Shown here: piece by piece, positions 9,313 to 17,981 of the stretch
Position numbering within the stretch: the first letter of the stretch is position 1
How the letters are laid out: every line of letters begins with the position of its first letter
Program-made: the position numbers and the translations under genes
The notes under the pieces: generated by a model
Seen by the model: the letters and a program-made list of their open reading frames with translations, nothing else
Told to the model about the DNA's origin: nothing
Databases searched by the model: none
NCBI RefSeq assembly: GCF_902652685.1
Contig: NZ_CACRUY010000001.1
Span: forward strand, 124,001-188,000
Direction of reading: 5' to 3'
DNA: 64,000 nucleotides
Source of the DNA: Mycobacterium sp. Marseille-P9652
Lineage (GTDB): Bacteria; Actinomycetota; Actinomycetes; Mycobacteriales; Mycobacteriaceae

Positions 9313-9612
9313 TCAAGGGGGGTGCTTCGCGTTGAGATCCCGCGAAACCCAGAGGCAAGTCAGGCAGATCCGCACGGTCAACGACCGCACCGGCGACGCG
9401 TGGTGCGTGACGACCGTGGTCACGTGCGATTCATCGCGTCCACGACGCGGGCCGGTTGCGATCCACTCGTGCCGGGCCTGCTGCCGTTCGGCGAACAGGC
9501 CCATGCACATCTCGGTCGTCTTCCACTTCCCGTACCAGTGCGCCGTCGAACCGGGGTCGGCGAATCGGGGGTACAGCACGCGCCAGTAATGGCGGTACGG
9601 CTCTTCTTCCAT
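9313..9612 (-). CDS. Small hypothetical protein
   Basis: A 99-codon frame beginning MEEEPYRHYWRVLYPRF. ATG 9612 is preceded by GGGAG at suitable spacing. The first 70 residues look like a soluble aromatic-rich protein; the last 25 (after HHASP) look less natural, so the true gene may have lost its end. No family recognised. It lies in a debris-rich stretch between two defence loci. Weak support. Confidence 0.35.
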   Translation of the reverse strand: MEEEPYRHYWRVLYPRFADPGSTAHWYGKWKTTEMCMGLFAERQQARHEWIATGPRRGRDESHVTTVVTHHASPVRSLTVRICLTCLWVSRDLNAKHPP

Positions 9613-9935
9613 GGTTGGTGCTCCCGTCTTGACCGGCAGCGCCAGCTACCAGCCCCGGCCTTCTCCGAAGGGCACCGTGCCGGGTGGCGCGGTTGCCGTC
9701 CGCCCACGTCGGAGGCGTGCGGGCGAATCTCTTGGCCGTGGTCAACAGTACAGAGCTAAGAGGCGATGGGGCCGAGCCCCATGGAGCTGATGACGGCGAC
9801 GACAGGAGGTCTGGGAAGTCGCCGGTCAGCTTGTAGGCCGGGTAGACAGCGCTCCCAGTTTCGTCGAGGATCACCGTGTGACCGCAGTCACAGGACGGTC
9901 TTTCGGTTACACGCGTGCTTGTGAGAAGGGACGCC
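9613..9935 (-). other. Gene debris, with a zinc-ribbon-like remnant
   Basis: No intact gene. On the minus strand about 9905-9820 reads SCDCGHTVILDETG followed by YPAYKLTGDFPD, which looks like the start of a small Cys-x-Cys protein, but there is no start codon in place and the frame soon turns into improbable sequence. The promoter of the downstream caspase gene must also lie here; no convincing -10/-35 pair was picked out. Confidence 0.35.
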
Positions 9936-12900
9936 ATGATGCCCAACGAGGCAAAGGCAGACACAAGACTTTTCGCTTTGCTCGTGGGGATCGACACCTA
10001 TGAGGCGGTCAATGGCCTGCAGGGTTGCGTCAACGACGTCGAAGCGATGCAGATCCTGTTGATGAACCGCTACGCCGTTCCTGACAAGCGGATCCGATTG
10101 CTGGTCAACGCGCAAGCAACCCGCAGAGGCATGCTGGAGGCCTTCGCTGACCACCTGATCAACAACCCCGATATCCGGCGCGGTGATCAGATCTTGTTCC
10201 ACTACAGCGGGCACGGCTCACAGAGCCCGGCGCGCCCCGAGGACTACGAACCCGACGGGCTTAACGAGACACTCGTCCCCTATGACAGCCGCCTCGCTGA
10301 CGGGTACGACATCACCGACAAGGAGCTGGCTTGCCTGCTTGACCGACTGGCCTCTGCCAAAGGCGATCACATCACGGTCATCCTGGATTGCTGTCACTCG
10401 GGCTCGGGCACGCGTGCTCCGCAGAGCGATTCAGCTGCGCGTGTACGTCGCGTGCCGGCCGACACTCGCATGCCGCCTGCCGGTCTAGATGCCGATCTGG
10501 TCGGGCCAAGGGGGGGAGATCCTCGATCGGCAGGGTTGTCCGCGGGGGAAGCAAACCGGTTGCCGTACGTGCTTTTGGCGGGCTGCCGGGACGAGGAACT
10601 GTCCTACGAGTACTACGGCAGTGTCGAAGACTCCGCCGCCTGGCACGGTGCGCTGACCTTCTTCACTCTCACAACGTGGCGGCAGCTGCCGGAGGGTGCC
10701 ACCTACAGCGAGCTCTACGACCGCGTCGCACCGCTGGTGAACGCAGAGTATCGAAGTCAGATGCCGCAGTGCGAGGGCGATCGCGATCGCGTCATCTTCA
10801 GCGGTGTCCGGGTTGAGCGCGACCCCCTCATCTCGGTGCACGCGGTCAGCCCGGACGGGGCCGCCGTGCAGCTCGCCGCCGGTCTGGTTCATGGCCTGCA
10901 CCCCGGAACGCAGTTGGCGATCTATCCGCCCGAGGTGCGCACCAAGTCGGAGATCCAGCAGAACCCGCTGGTCACGGTCGGCGTTGTGTCGGTGACTGCG
11001 ACCACCGCCGAGGCGACGCTCAACGGGCAGGCGACGCAGCCCATCATCGCCGGCGCCCGGGCGCTAATCACCGAGCAGTCCGATACCGGGCTGCGCCTAG
11101 CCGTGCGGCTCGCCGGCGACGAAGTTCACCGCGACGCGCTCGACAGGCTGCGCGCCGAGATCGCCGGTGACCCCCTCTCGCCCTATCTGCGGATCGAGGA
11201 CGACCCGGGTGCCCCTGCCGACCTTGTCGTGGTGGCACACAATCAGACGCTCGGCATATACGGCGACGCCGACATCGAGACCCCATTGGTGGAGCCGTTC
11301 GCTATTACTCCCGCTGGGGCGCAAGGTGACCCGATTCTCAGTGCGCGGAGGGCGCTGGAGAGCATCGTACGTTTCCGCGCTGTGCTGAACCTGAGCAACA
11401 ACACCGGCTCCACGCTCAACGGAAAGGTCAGACTGGGGCTGCGCCGCTACCTTCCTGACGGGCGCCGCGCGGAGAGTCTGCCGGCTGAGGCGATCGGGCC
11501 CGGTGGTGAGCTGTCGGTCTACTTCGATCCGCGCGACAGCTCGCGCAACCTGTGGGTCGTCGACGTGTACAACGACTCTGACGTCGATGTGTACCCCCAC
11601 GTGTTCACGCTGAGCCCGGACTACAGCATCAAGCGGCTCTACCCGGGGGTCGGTCAACCGGACACCTTTGCGCCCGGTCAGAGTGAGCCGTTTCCGGTCG
11701 GCCTCGCGAACAAGACAACGCAACTGGAACTGACGCTGCCCGAGGGCTGGGACGCCTCCCGCGACTACGTCAAAGCCATCGTGACGACTCAACCCAGCGA
11801 TCTCGGGATGCTCGCCCAGGACGCACTGACCGTTCCGGCACCCGTGCGCGCGGCAGACCGGGGGCCGCGATCGGCGATTGAGAAGTTGATCGACGCGGTC
11901 ACCTTCGGCCAGCAGACACGCTTCGCCTCCCCATACACGCCCGTGGACGAACAGGATTGGACGGTGGCGCAGCTGGCCATCAACACCATCCGCAAGTACC
12001 GCACGATCGAGCTGTCGCCGCGGGCCGATCGTGTTGCGTTGGCCGATGGTCTGACCCTGATCAAGCCTGAAGGGTTCACCGGCTCCGTCACGGTCACCAC
12101 GCTGGGATCGGCCACCCGTGGCGAGCTCGCCGACACCGACCTGCGTCCACCCCCAGGCCTGGCGTGCTGCCCAGACACCTTCCGACTGACGGGAAGGCCG
12201 GGAACACGTGGCCTGGGCCCCACGGGACTGATCCTGGGACTTGACATTGACGATGCGGCGCGTCGCGGGATCTCAGCGGACAATCCGTTGCGTATCGAGC
12301 TGCCCCCGGCAGAGCTGCACGGCGCCACGGACATGTGGCCGGTCATCTTCGACGGCGAGGACTACCTTCTCGCCGGCTACGGCGGCGAGGACAGCGTCGT
12401 GAACGTGGTCTCGCTGCCGACGCCGGTCACCACCCTCACAGACGGCGGCCGCCGCCCGACCACCCGGGGGCTTGGCCGCACCCTCCGCCTATTCATCTAC
12501 AAGAAGCTGGGCCGGCATACTCCCGAACTCGCGTTGAGGCGCGCGGATCTCGAAGACAATCAGGTGATCTACCACCCCGCAGAGCCTGGGCAGATACGCC
12601 GCGGGCAACGGGTTGCGCTGTTCATCCACGGGCTGGTGTCGGACACACGCTGGATGATCCAGGGGCCCGCGCAGTTCCTGCGCGCGCGGGTAGCGCGGTA
12701 CGACCACTTTTTAACTTGGGATTACGAGTCGTTCGGCACCGGCGCCGAACATAGCGGCGAGCAGTTGGCGCTCGCACTGCGACGGCAGTGCGGCTTTGGC
12801 CCCGACGACGACATTACGGTCGATATCTATGCGCACAGCTTGGGCACCCTGGTGGCTCGGTGCCTGATCGAACTGTCGGGTGGACACGCTTTTATCGACC

Positions 12901-13427
12901 GCGCTGTCCTCGCCGGTCCGCCCAACCACGGTTCCACGCTGGCCACGACCGGCCGCATGTTGGCGTTCCTGGTCACTCACTTGCTCAACCGGGCCTCGGT
13001 GATTCCGCTCCTAGGTTCCCTGAACTGGCCGCTGAAGTATCTCTACGAGCAAGGCGTCGCGCTCGCCGACTTGGCTGTCGACTCTCCGCTCACGACAAAA
13101 CTTAACAGGCTCGAGGCGCCGTCCAATGTTCCCTATCTGGTGTTGGCCGGAAAAAATCTGCAGAACGAGGCTGAGCCAAACCGCGTAAAGCGGCTCGCGA
13201 CAAAGATTTTCGACAAAGGGCTCTACGAACTCTTCGGCGACGATAACGACATCGCGATCGGCCTCACGAGCATGCTGGGGCTGCGCGATCATGCTTACCC
13301 CCTGCTGACCGCCGAGACCCTTCCGTGTGACCACTTCCAGTATTACGCCACGCCGGAAGGTCAGCAGGCCATACAAAGGTGGGCACAGCTGACGCGCCCT
13401 GTTCCCTCGGACACTTGGCCCCGATGA
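9936..13427 (+). CDS. Caspase-family protease fused to a C-terminal alpha/beta hydrolase
   Basis: A 1,163-residue protein. Residues 10-290 form a caspase/metacaspase (C14) domain, with the catalytic His in HYSGHGSQ (His93) and the catalytic Cys in LDCCHSG (Cys153). A long middle part (about 290-880) is beta-rich with no recognised enzyme motif and could be a binding or regulatory region. The C-terminus is a lipase-like alpha/beta hydrolase: oxyanion motif FIHGL (about 896) and nucleophile elbow AHSLG (Ser about 968). ATG 9936 follows AAGGGA; a GTG at 9915 is less likely. Its stop overlaps the start of the CHAT gene (ATGA), so the two are translated as a unit. Likely a protease/lipase effector of a cell-suicide or immune system (inference). 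Confidence 0.85.
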   Translation: MMPNEAKADTRLFALLVGIDTYEAVNGLQGCVNDVEAMQILLMNRYAVPDKRIRLLVNAQATRRGMLEAFADHLINNPDIRRGDQILFHYSGHGSQSPARPEDYEPDGLNETLVPYDSRLADGYDITDKELACLLDRLASAKGDHITVILDCCHSGSGTRAPQSDSAARVRRVPADTRMPPAGLDADLVGPRGGDPRSAGLSAGEANRLPYVLLAGCRDEELSYEYYGSVEDSAAWHGALTFFTLTTWRQLPEGATYSELYDRVAPLVNAEYRSQMPQCEGDRDRVIFSGVRVERDPLISVHAVSPDGAAVQLAAGLVHGLHPGTQLAIYPPEVRTKSEIQQNPLVTVGVVSVTATTAEATLNGQATQPIIAGARALITEQSDTGLRLAVRLAGDEVHRDALDRLRAEIAGDPLSPYLRIEDDPGAPADLVVVAHNQTLGIYGDADIETPLVEPFAITPAGAQGDPILSARRALESIVRFRAVLNLSNNTGSTLNGKVRLGLRRYLPDGRRAESLPAEAIGPGGELSVYFDPRDSSRNLWVVDVYNDSDVDVYPHVFTLSPDYSIKRLYPGVGQPDTFAPGQSEPFPVGLANKTTQLELTLPEGWDASRDYVKAIVTTQPSDLGMLAQDALTVPAPVRAADRGPRSAIEKLIDAVTFGQQTRFASPYTPVDEQDWTVAQLAINTIRKYRTIELSPRADRVALADGLTLIKPEGFTGSVTVTTLGSATRGELADTDLRPPPGLACCPDTFRLTGRPGTRGLGPTGLILGLDIDDAARRGISADNPLRIELPPAELHGATDMWPVIFDGEDYLLAGYGGEDSVVNVVSLPTPVTTLTDGGRRPTTRGLGRTLRLFIYKKLGRHTPELALRRADLEDNQVIYHPAEPGQIRRGQRVALFIHGLVSDTRWMIQGPAQFLRARVARYDHFLTWDYESFGTGAEHSGEQLALALRRQCGFGPDDDITVDIYAHSLGTLVARCLIELSGGHAFIDRAVLAGPPNHGSTLATTGRMLAFLVTHLLNRASVIPLLGSLNWPLKYLYEQGVALADLAVDSPLTTKLNRLEAPSNVPYLVLAGKNLQNEAEPNRVKRLATKIFDKGLYELFGDDNDIAIGLTSMLGLRDHAYPLLTAETLPCDHFQYYATPEGQQAIQRWAQLTRPVPSDTWPR

Positions 13428-16400
13428 GTGAGCCTGACCCTGCAGTCCTGCGCGCGGCCGCGGATCTGCAGATGGAGCTGTTCGAGATGTTCCACCGTGT
13501 GCCTGATCTCGATGATGCGATCAACAACTACTTCCAGGCCTTCAGCGGCGCGGCGCCCGGTGATCCCGACTGGCAGCCCAGCTTGGTCGGTTTCAGCAAG
13601 GGCCTGTGGAAGCACTACAAATGCAGCCAGGGGCTAGGGGATCTAGAGACGGCAATCAAGAGCCTGCGTCGTGCGCTCGACCTCATCCCGCCTGGCCAGC
13701 CGGACCGACATGAGATCGTCTCCACCTTGGGGGACGCACTGCAAGCTCGTTTCACCCGCCTCCCGCTGGCCGACCTTGACGAGGCCATCACCCTCTACCG
13801 TGAGGCACTCGGCGCGACCGAAATCGATCCCGCTGACGAACTCGGCATCAAGGCTGCACTCCTGCGCGCCCTGCTGAGGCGGTGGGAGCGCTCCGACACA
13901 CCCGCTGATCATGAGGCCGTAGCGGATCTCGACGAGGCGATCAGCCTTGGCCGCGAGCTGCTCGATAGCGCCGGGAACGCGGGGCAAGACCGCGCCACGA
14001 CCCTGATCAATCAGGGAAGCGCATTGCTGGAGCGTTTCGCGCTCACCGCGGTACCGGCCGATCTGGACGACGCGATCGTGGTTGACCGAGAGGCAGTTGG
14101 TGCGACAGCGGACAAGCCGCGGCTGCACATGCAGGTGGTGAGCCGCCTCGCGGGATCCCTGGGAACGCGTTTCGAGATCAACCGCACACCGGCCGACCTC
14201 GACGAGGCCATCACAGCCGGCCGGGAGGCTCTCGACGTCACCCCGGTCGGTCACCCGAACCGTCCGTCGATCTTCGTCAACTTCGGTAGCGCCCTCCGCC
14301 GGCGTTTCACACCCACCGGGGACGCCGCCGCTCTGGACGAGGCGATCACCACCGGCCGTCAGGCGCGCGAGGAAATCTCGATCACCACACCCCAGCGTCC
14401 CACGATCTTGATGAACCTCGGTGCGGCGTTGCGGATCCGGTTTGAGCAATCCGGAGTAAGGGCTGACATCGACGAGGCCATCACCGTTGACCGCGAGGCG
14501 CTCGATGCCGCCGAGGCCGGGCACGACGCCCGACCGGCAATCCTGACAGACCTCGGGGGTGCGCTGCAGGCCCGGTTCCAGCAAGCTGGTTCCCGGGCCG
14601 ATCTGGACGAGGCGATCACCGTTGGCCGCAAAGCCCTCACCGCCTCGAGTCCGCGTGACCCCGACTGGCCGGCCTTGGTGGGCAATCTTGTGGCTGGCCT
14701 GCTCAAGCGGTCCGCCCGCTTCAAGACCCCGGCCGATCTGGACGAGGCGATCAACATTGGTCGTGACGCGCTCACGGAAATCCCCACCACCGACCTCGGC
14801 CGCTCCAGCATCCAAGCGAACCTGGGCGCTGCCCTGCAGCTGAGGTTCGAGCGAACCGGGACACGAGCCTATCTCGACGATGCGATCACTCTATGCGGCG
14901 AGGCGCTCGATGGCGTACCGCCCAACAACCGCAACCGGCCTGGGCGCCAGGCCAACCTTGGGAGTGCGCTGCTGAGGCGATTCGCTCGCTACGACGACCC
15001 GGCCGATCTCGATGCGGCAATCGCCAACTACCGCCAAGCCGTCGACGCCAGCCCGCCCCAGGACCCCAACCGGCGCCGGCGCCTGTTCAATCTCGTTGGC
15101 GCGCTCGACAGTCGTTTCACGCTCAAAGAACAGGATGCCGATCTCGACGAGGCGATCGGCATATGCGAGACGGTTCTGGCAGGCACCTCCGCCGACAACG
15201 CTAACCGACCTATGATGCAGGTCATCTTTGGGACCGCGCTGCGGACACGGTTCGCTCACACTGGGAACCCGGTCGATCTCGAAGAGGCGATCACGCAAGG
15301 CCGCGAGGCCCTCGATTCACTGCCGGTCGATGACCCTGACCTGCCTGCGGCGTCATACGAGTTCGGCCTGTCGTTGCAGCAGCGATTTGAGCACGCAGGA
15401 CATAAAGCGGATCTCGACGAGGCATTGGACAAATTCCGGGCGGCGGCAACGACGCCGTCCGCGCCGGCTGACGAGCGGGCCCTTGCCGCCCAACAATGGG
15501 GCGCCGCGGCCGTGCAAGCGGAGGACAAAAACCAGGCCGTTGAAGCTTTCGGCACGGCCGTGGAGTTGATGGCACTCGTCGTCCCACGCTCGTTACAGCG
15601 CATCGATCAGGAGTACCAGTTACGCGGGCTAGCAGATTTGGCTTCGGAAGCGGCGGCGGCCTGTCTGTGGGCCGACCAACGCGACCGCGCCGTTGAGCTG
15701 TTTGAGCAGGGGCGCGCGGTGCTGTTCTCCCAATTGCTGGACACCCGCTCAGATCTGAGCGACCTGGAGCAGAAGTCGAAGCGCCCCGACCTGGTGGCAA
15801 AGTTCATTCACTGGCGCGATGTGCTCGATCAACTTGACTCGCCACCCGCCAGCGGGGTCGACGCGGCAACGGCGGCACGATTGGCTGCCGATGGCCGCCG
15901 AGATGCGGCCGCCCAGTTCGAGCGGGTGGTGGGTGAGATCCGCGCACTGCCCGACTGCGAGCAGTTCTTGCGGCCGCGCCCGGTCAAGGATCTGCTGCAG
16001 GCTGCCGCCGAGGGCCCGGTGGTGCTGATCAACTGCGCGGCATTGCGCAGCGATGCGCTCATCCTCACCCCGTCGGGAGCGGTGGAACTGGTGGAGTTGC
16101 CCGATGTGAGCCCCGACTCCGCGGCCACGCAGCTCGACACGTTCCTCGAGGCGCTCGACGTCCTGTCCAAGAGCCGGCACGCCGGCCCTGCCGCCTTCGC
16201 GGACGCAGGGGCGAACGCGGACACGAAGTTGAGCCAGGTACTGGGATGGCTCAGTGATCAGATCACCGCTCCCGTGCTCGATCGCCTTGGCTACAACGCC
16301 TCGGATGGGCCTACGGGGTTGCCGCGGGTGTGGTGGTGCCCCTCAGGTCCCCTTGCGCTACTGCCGATTCATGCTGCCGGACACCATGATCAACCGGCAG

Positions 16401-17101
16401 ACTCGAGCGGTGCGGCGGCGGTGATTGACCGCGTTATCTCGACGACGATTCCCACCGTGCGCGCACTGTTGCAGGCCCGCCACCCCGAGACGCAGACCGA
16501 CCCACGTGTGCTGGTGGTGGCCATGCCCACTACAGACGGGCAGGACCCGTTGCCGGGCGCCCAGAGGGAAGCTCAAACCTTACGAGAGCTTCTGCCCGAT
16601 CGGGTCGACGCGCTCGGGCTGCGTGACACTGATAAGGCCATCTTCGAGACCGTCATGACCGCCTTGCCCCTGCACGGGTGGGCGCACTTTGCCTGCCATG
16701 CTCTAAGCGATCTCAAAAATCCTTCGGCCAGCTTTCTGCTGCTGGGCGACTACCACGATCGGCCGCTGTCGGTGCAAGACCTCTCCGAATTGAAACTGCC
16801 GCACGCCGAGCTGGCATTCCTATCGGCCTGCACCACCGCGCGCACGGGGGCGACGCTGCCCGACGAGCCGATCCATCTGGCCGCGGCGTGCCAACTCGCC
16901 GGATATCGGCACGTCATCGCCTCACTGTGGCCAATCAGTGACCTCGACACCGTCGGGCTGGCCAAAAACTTCTACACCACGATCACCGAGACCACCGTGA
17001 ACCAAGCCGCCGCCGCCCTGCACCACGCCACGTGCGACCTACGCGCGCGCCACCGCCAACAACCCAGCATCTGGGCCCCGTACACCCACACCGGACCCTG
17101 A
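13424..17101 (+). CDS. Repeat (TPR-like) protein with C-terminal CHAT protease domain
   Basis: A 1,225-residue protein. Residues about 60-680 hold roughly 13 to 15 helical repeats of about 45 residues built on the motif ADLDEAI followed by a GREAL-type helix, i.e. tetratricopeptide-like units. The C-terminal 300 residues are a CHAT domain (caspase-clan protease): His1092 in HFACHA and Cys1136 in LSACTTA are the dyad, followed by ASLWPISD. ATG 13424 is fixed by the 4-bp ATGA overlap with the caspase gene. In known systems the repeat part senses a partner and controls the CHAT protease; here the natural candidate substrate is the upstream caspase protein. Confidence 0.88.
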   Translation: MSEPDPAVLRAAADLQMELFEMFHRVPDLDDAINNYFQAFSGAAPGDPDWQPSLVGFSKGLWKHYKCSQGLGDLETAIKSLRRALDLIPPGQPDRHEIVSTLGDALQARFTRLPLADLDEAITLYREALGATEIDPADELGIKAALLRALLRRWERSDTPADHEAVADLDEAISLGRELLDSAGNAGQDRATTLINQGSALLERFALTAVPADLDDAIVVDREAVGATADKPRLHMQVVSRLAGSLGTRFEINRTPADLDEAITAGREALDVTPVGHPNRPSIFVNFGSALRRRFTPTGDAAALDEAITTGRQAREEISITTPQRPTILMNLGAALRIRFEQSGVRADIDEAITVDREALDAAEAGHDARPAILTDLGGALQARFQQAGSRADLDEAITVGRKALTASSPRDPDWPALVGNLVAGLLKRSARFKTPADLDEAINIGRDALTEIPTTDLGRSSIQANLGAALQLRFERTGTRAYLDDAITLCGEALDGVPPNNRNRPGRQANLGSALLRRFARYDDPADLDAAIANYRQAVDASPPQDPNRRRRLFNLVGALDSRFTLKEQDADLDEAIGICETVLAGTSADNANRPMMQVIFGTALRTRFAHTGNPVDLEEAITQGREALDSLPVDDPDLPAASYEFGLSLQQRFEHAGHKADLDEALDKFRAAATTPSAPADERALAAQQWGAAAVQAEDKNQAVEAFGTAVELMALVVPRSLQRIDQEYQLRGLADLASEAAAACLWADQRDRAVELFEQGRAVLFSQLLDTRSDLSDLEQKSKRPDLVAKFIHWRDVLDQLDSPPASGVDAATAARLAADGRRDAAAQFERVVGEIRALPDCEQFLRPRPVKDLLQAAAEGPVVLINCAALRSDALILTPSGAVELVELPDVSPDSAATQLDTFLEALDVLSKSRHAGPAAFADAGANADTKLSQVLGWLSDQITAPVLDRLGYNASDGPTGLPRVWWCPSGPLALLPIHAAGHHDQPADSSGAAAVIDRVISTTIPTVRALLQARHPETQTDPRVLVVAMPTTDGQDPLPGAQREAQTLRELLPDRVDALGLRDTDKAIFETVMTALPLHGWAHFACHALSDLKNPSASFLLLGDYHDRPLSVQDLSELKLPHAELAFLSACTTARTGATLPDEPIHLAAACQLAGYRHVIASLWPISDLDTVGLAKNFYTTITETTVNQAAAALHHATCDLRARHRQQPSIWAPYTHTGP

Positions 17102-17325
17102 CCAACCGCGTCCGAGATCATGGTGTCGCGCAGGCGCCGAGATGGGCTTTTTGTGTCGAAATTGACCGATTGCGGAACGGGGGGGTGGAGGTCCGCTCTC
17201 GGCAGTTGCGTTGGCCACGACCGGCTGCGCCGAAACTACATGCCGAAAGCGCATTGTTATACGGCACTGGTCATTTTCGGTTCACTAATCCTAAGGGGAG
17301 GCATCCCGCATCCCGGTTTTGTGGT

Positions 17326-17973
17326 TCATCTGACCGCAGAGGTTTGGGCTATCTCAGCGGGTACCGGGATCCCCTCCTTTCGGAGGCTGCCCGGGAAGCA
17401 TGGCGATGTCCCGATGATCGTCGGGGGTGAGCCGGGCGGATACGCGGACTTGATTTGCATGACATAGCCGTCTGGGGCGTAGCCGAATCTGTTGGGCTTC
17501 TCGAAGCCTTGCCGCTCAAGGACCTGCCAACCCCAGCCTTTCCAAATGCCTTCGATTTGACCGAAAATGGCGTTGCTGTCAGTACCCGGTGGAAGATTCA
17601 GGTCACCCCAGTAGGCGTAGTTGACGGGAGAATTTTGGTCTTTGGGCTCGTCTTCGCAATAGGCGATTCCCGACCCGGTACCCGCGTAGCGGCTTCCGTC
17701 AACTTTGGTCCCCGGGGGGAGGGCGTCGACGGTCTGCTGGATGTAGTGGATCACCGTGTTCTGCGCTTCTTCTTGACTCGCAGGTATTTTCGGTGAGGGA
17801 ACGGCTGGTGTCGATTCCATCGGACCTCCTGGGATTAGTGTTGCACCAGACGGCGCACCCGACGCGGATTGTTTTTTGGCCGAGGGCGACGATCCCGATG
17901 AGCAAGCAGCCAAAAGCCCTATCGTGAGCGAGATTGCGAACAAGCAAACCAGGGCGCGGATCGTCGGCTTCAT
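17326..17973 (-). CDS. LppJ-like lipoprotein
   Basis: A 215-residue lipoprotein with lipobox LAAC (Cys24) and a Ser/Pro/Ala-rich linker. The mature domain contains two Cys (YCEDEP and SPCFPG) and a Trp-rich GIWKGWGW segment. Size, lipobox and position 8 bp downstream of the DUF1023-type gene resemble the M. tuberculosis pair Rv2079-lppJ (Rv2080). In such a pair the lipoprotein could be a partner or immunity protein for the secreted hydrolase; that role is inference. The 220 bp between its stop and the CHAT gene hold nothing I can identify. Confidence 0.7.
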   Translation of the reverse strand: MKPTIRALVCLFAISLTIGLLAACSSGSSPSAKKQSASGAPSGATLIPGGPMESTPAVPSPKIPASQEEAQNTVIHYIQQTVDALPPGTKVDGSRYAGTGSGIAYCEDEPKDQNSPVNYAYWGDLNLPPGTDSNAIFGQIEGIWKGWGWQVLERQGFEKPNRFGYAPDGYVMQIKSAYPPGSPPTIIGTSPCFPGSLRKEGIPVPAEIAQTSAVR

Positions 17974-17981
17974 CGCGGTGA

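Noticed and set aside
13700-15450. Regularly spaced DNA repeats resembling a CRISPR array
   Set aside because: The periodic gatctggacgaggcgatc-like units are codons for the ADLDEAI helical repeats of the CHAT protein; they are imperfect, in frame, and have no spacer/repeat structure.
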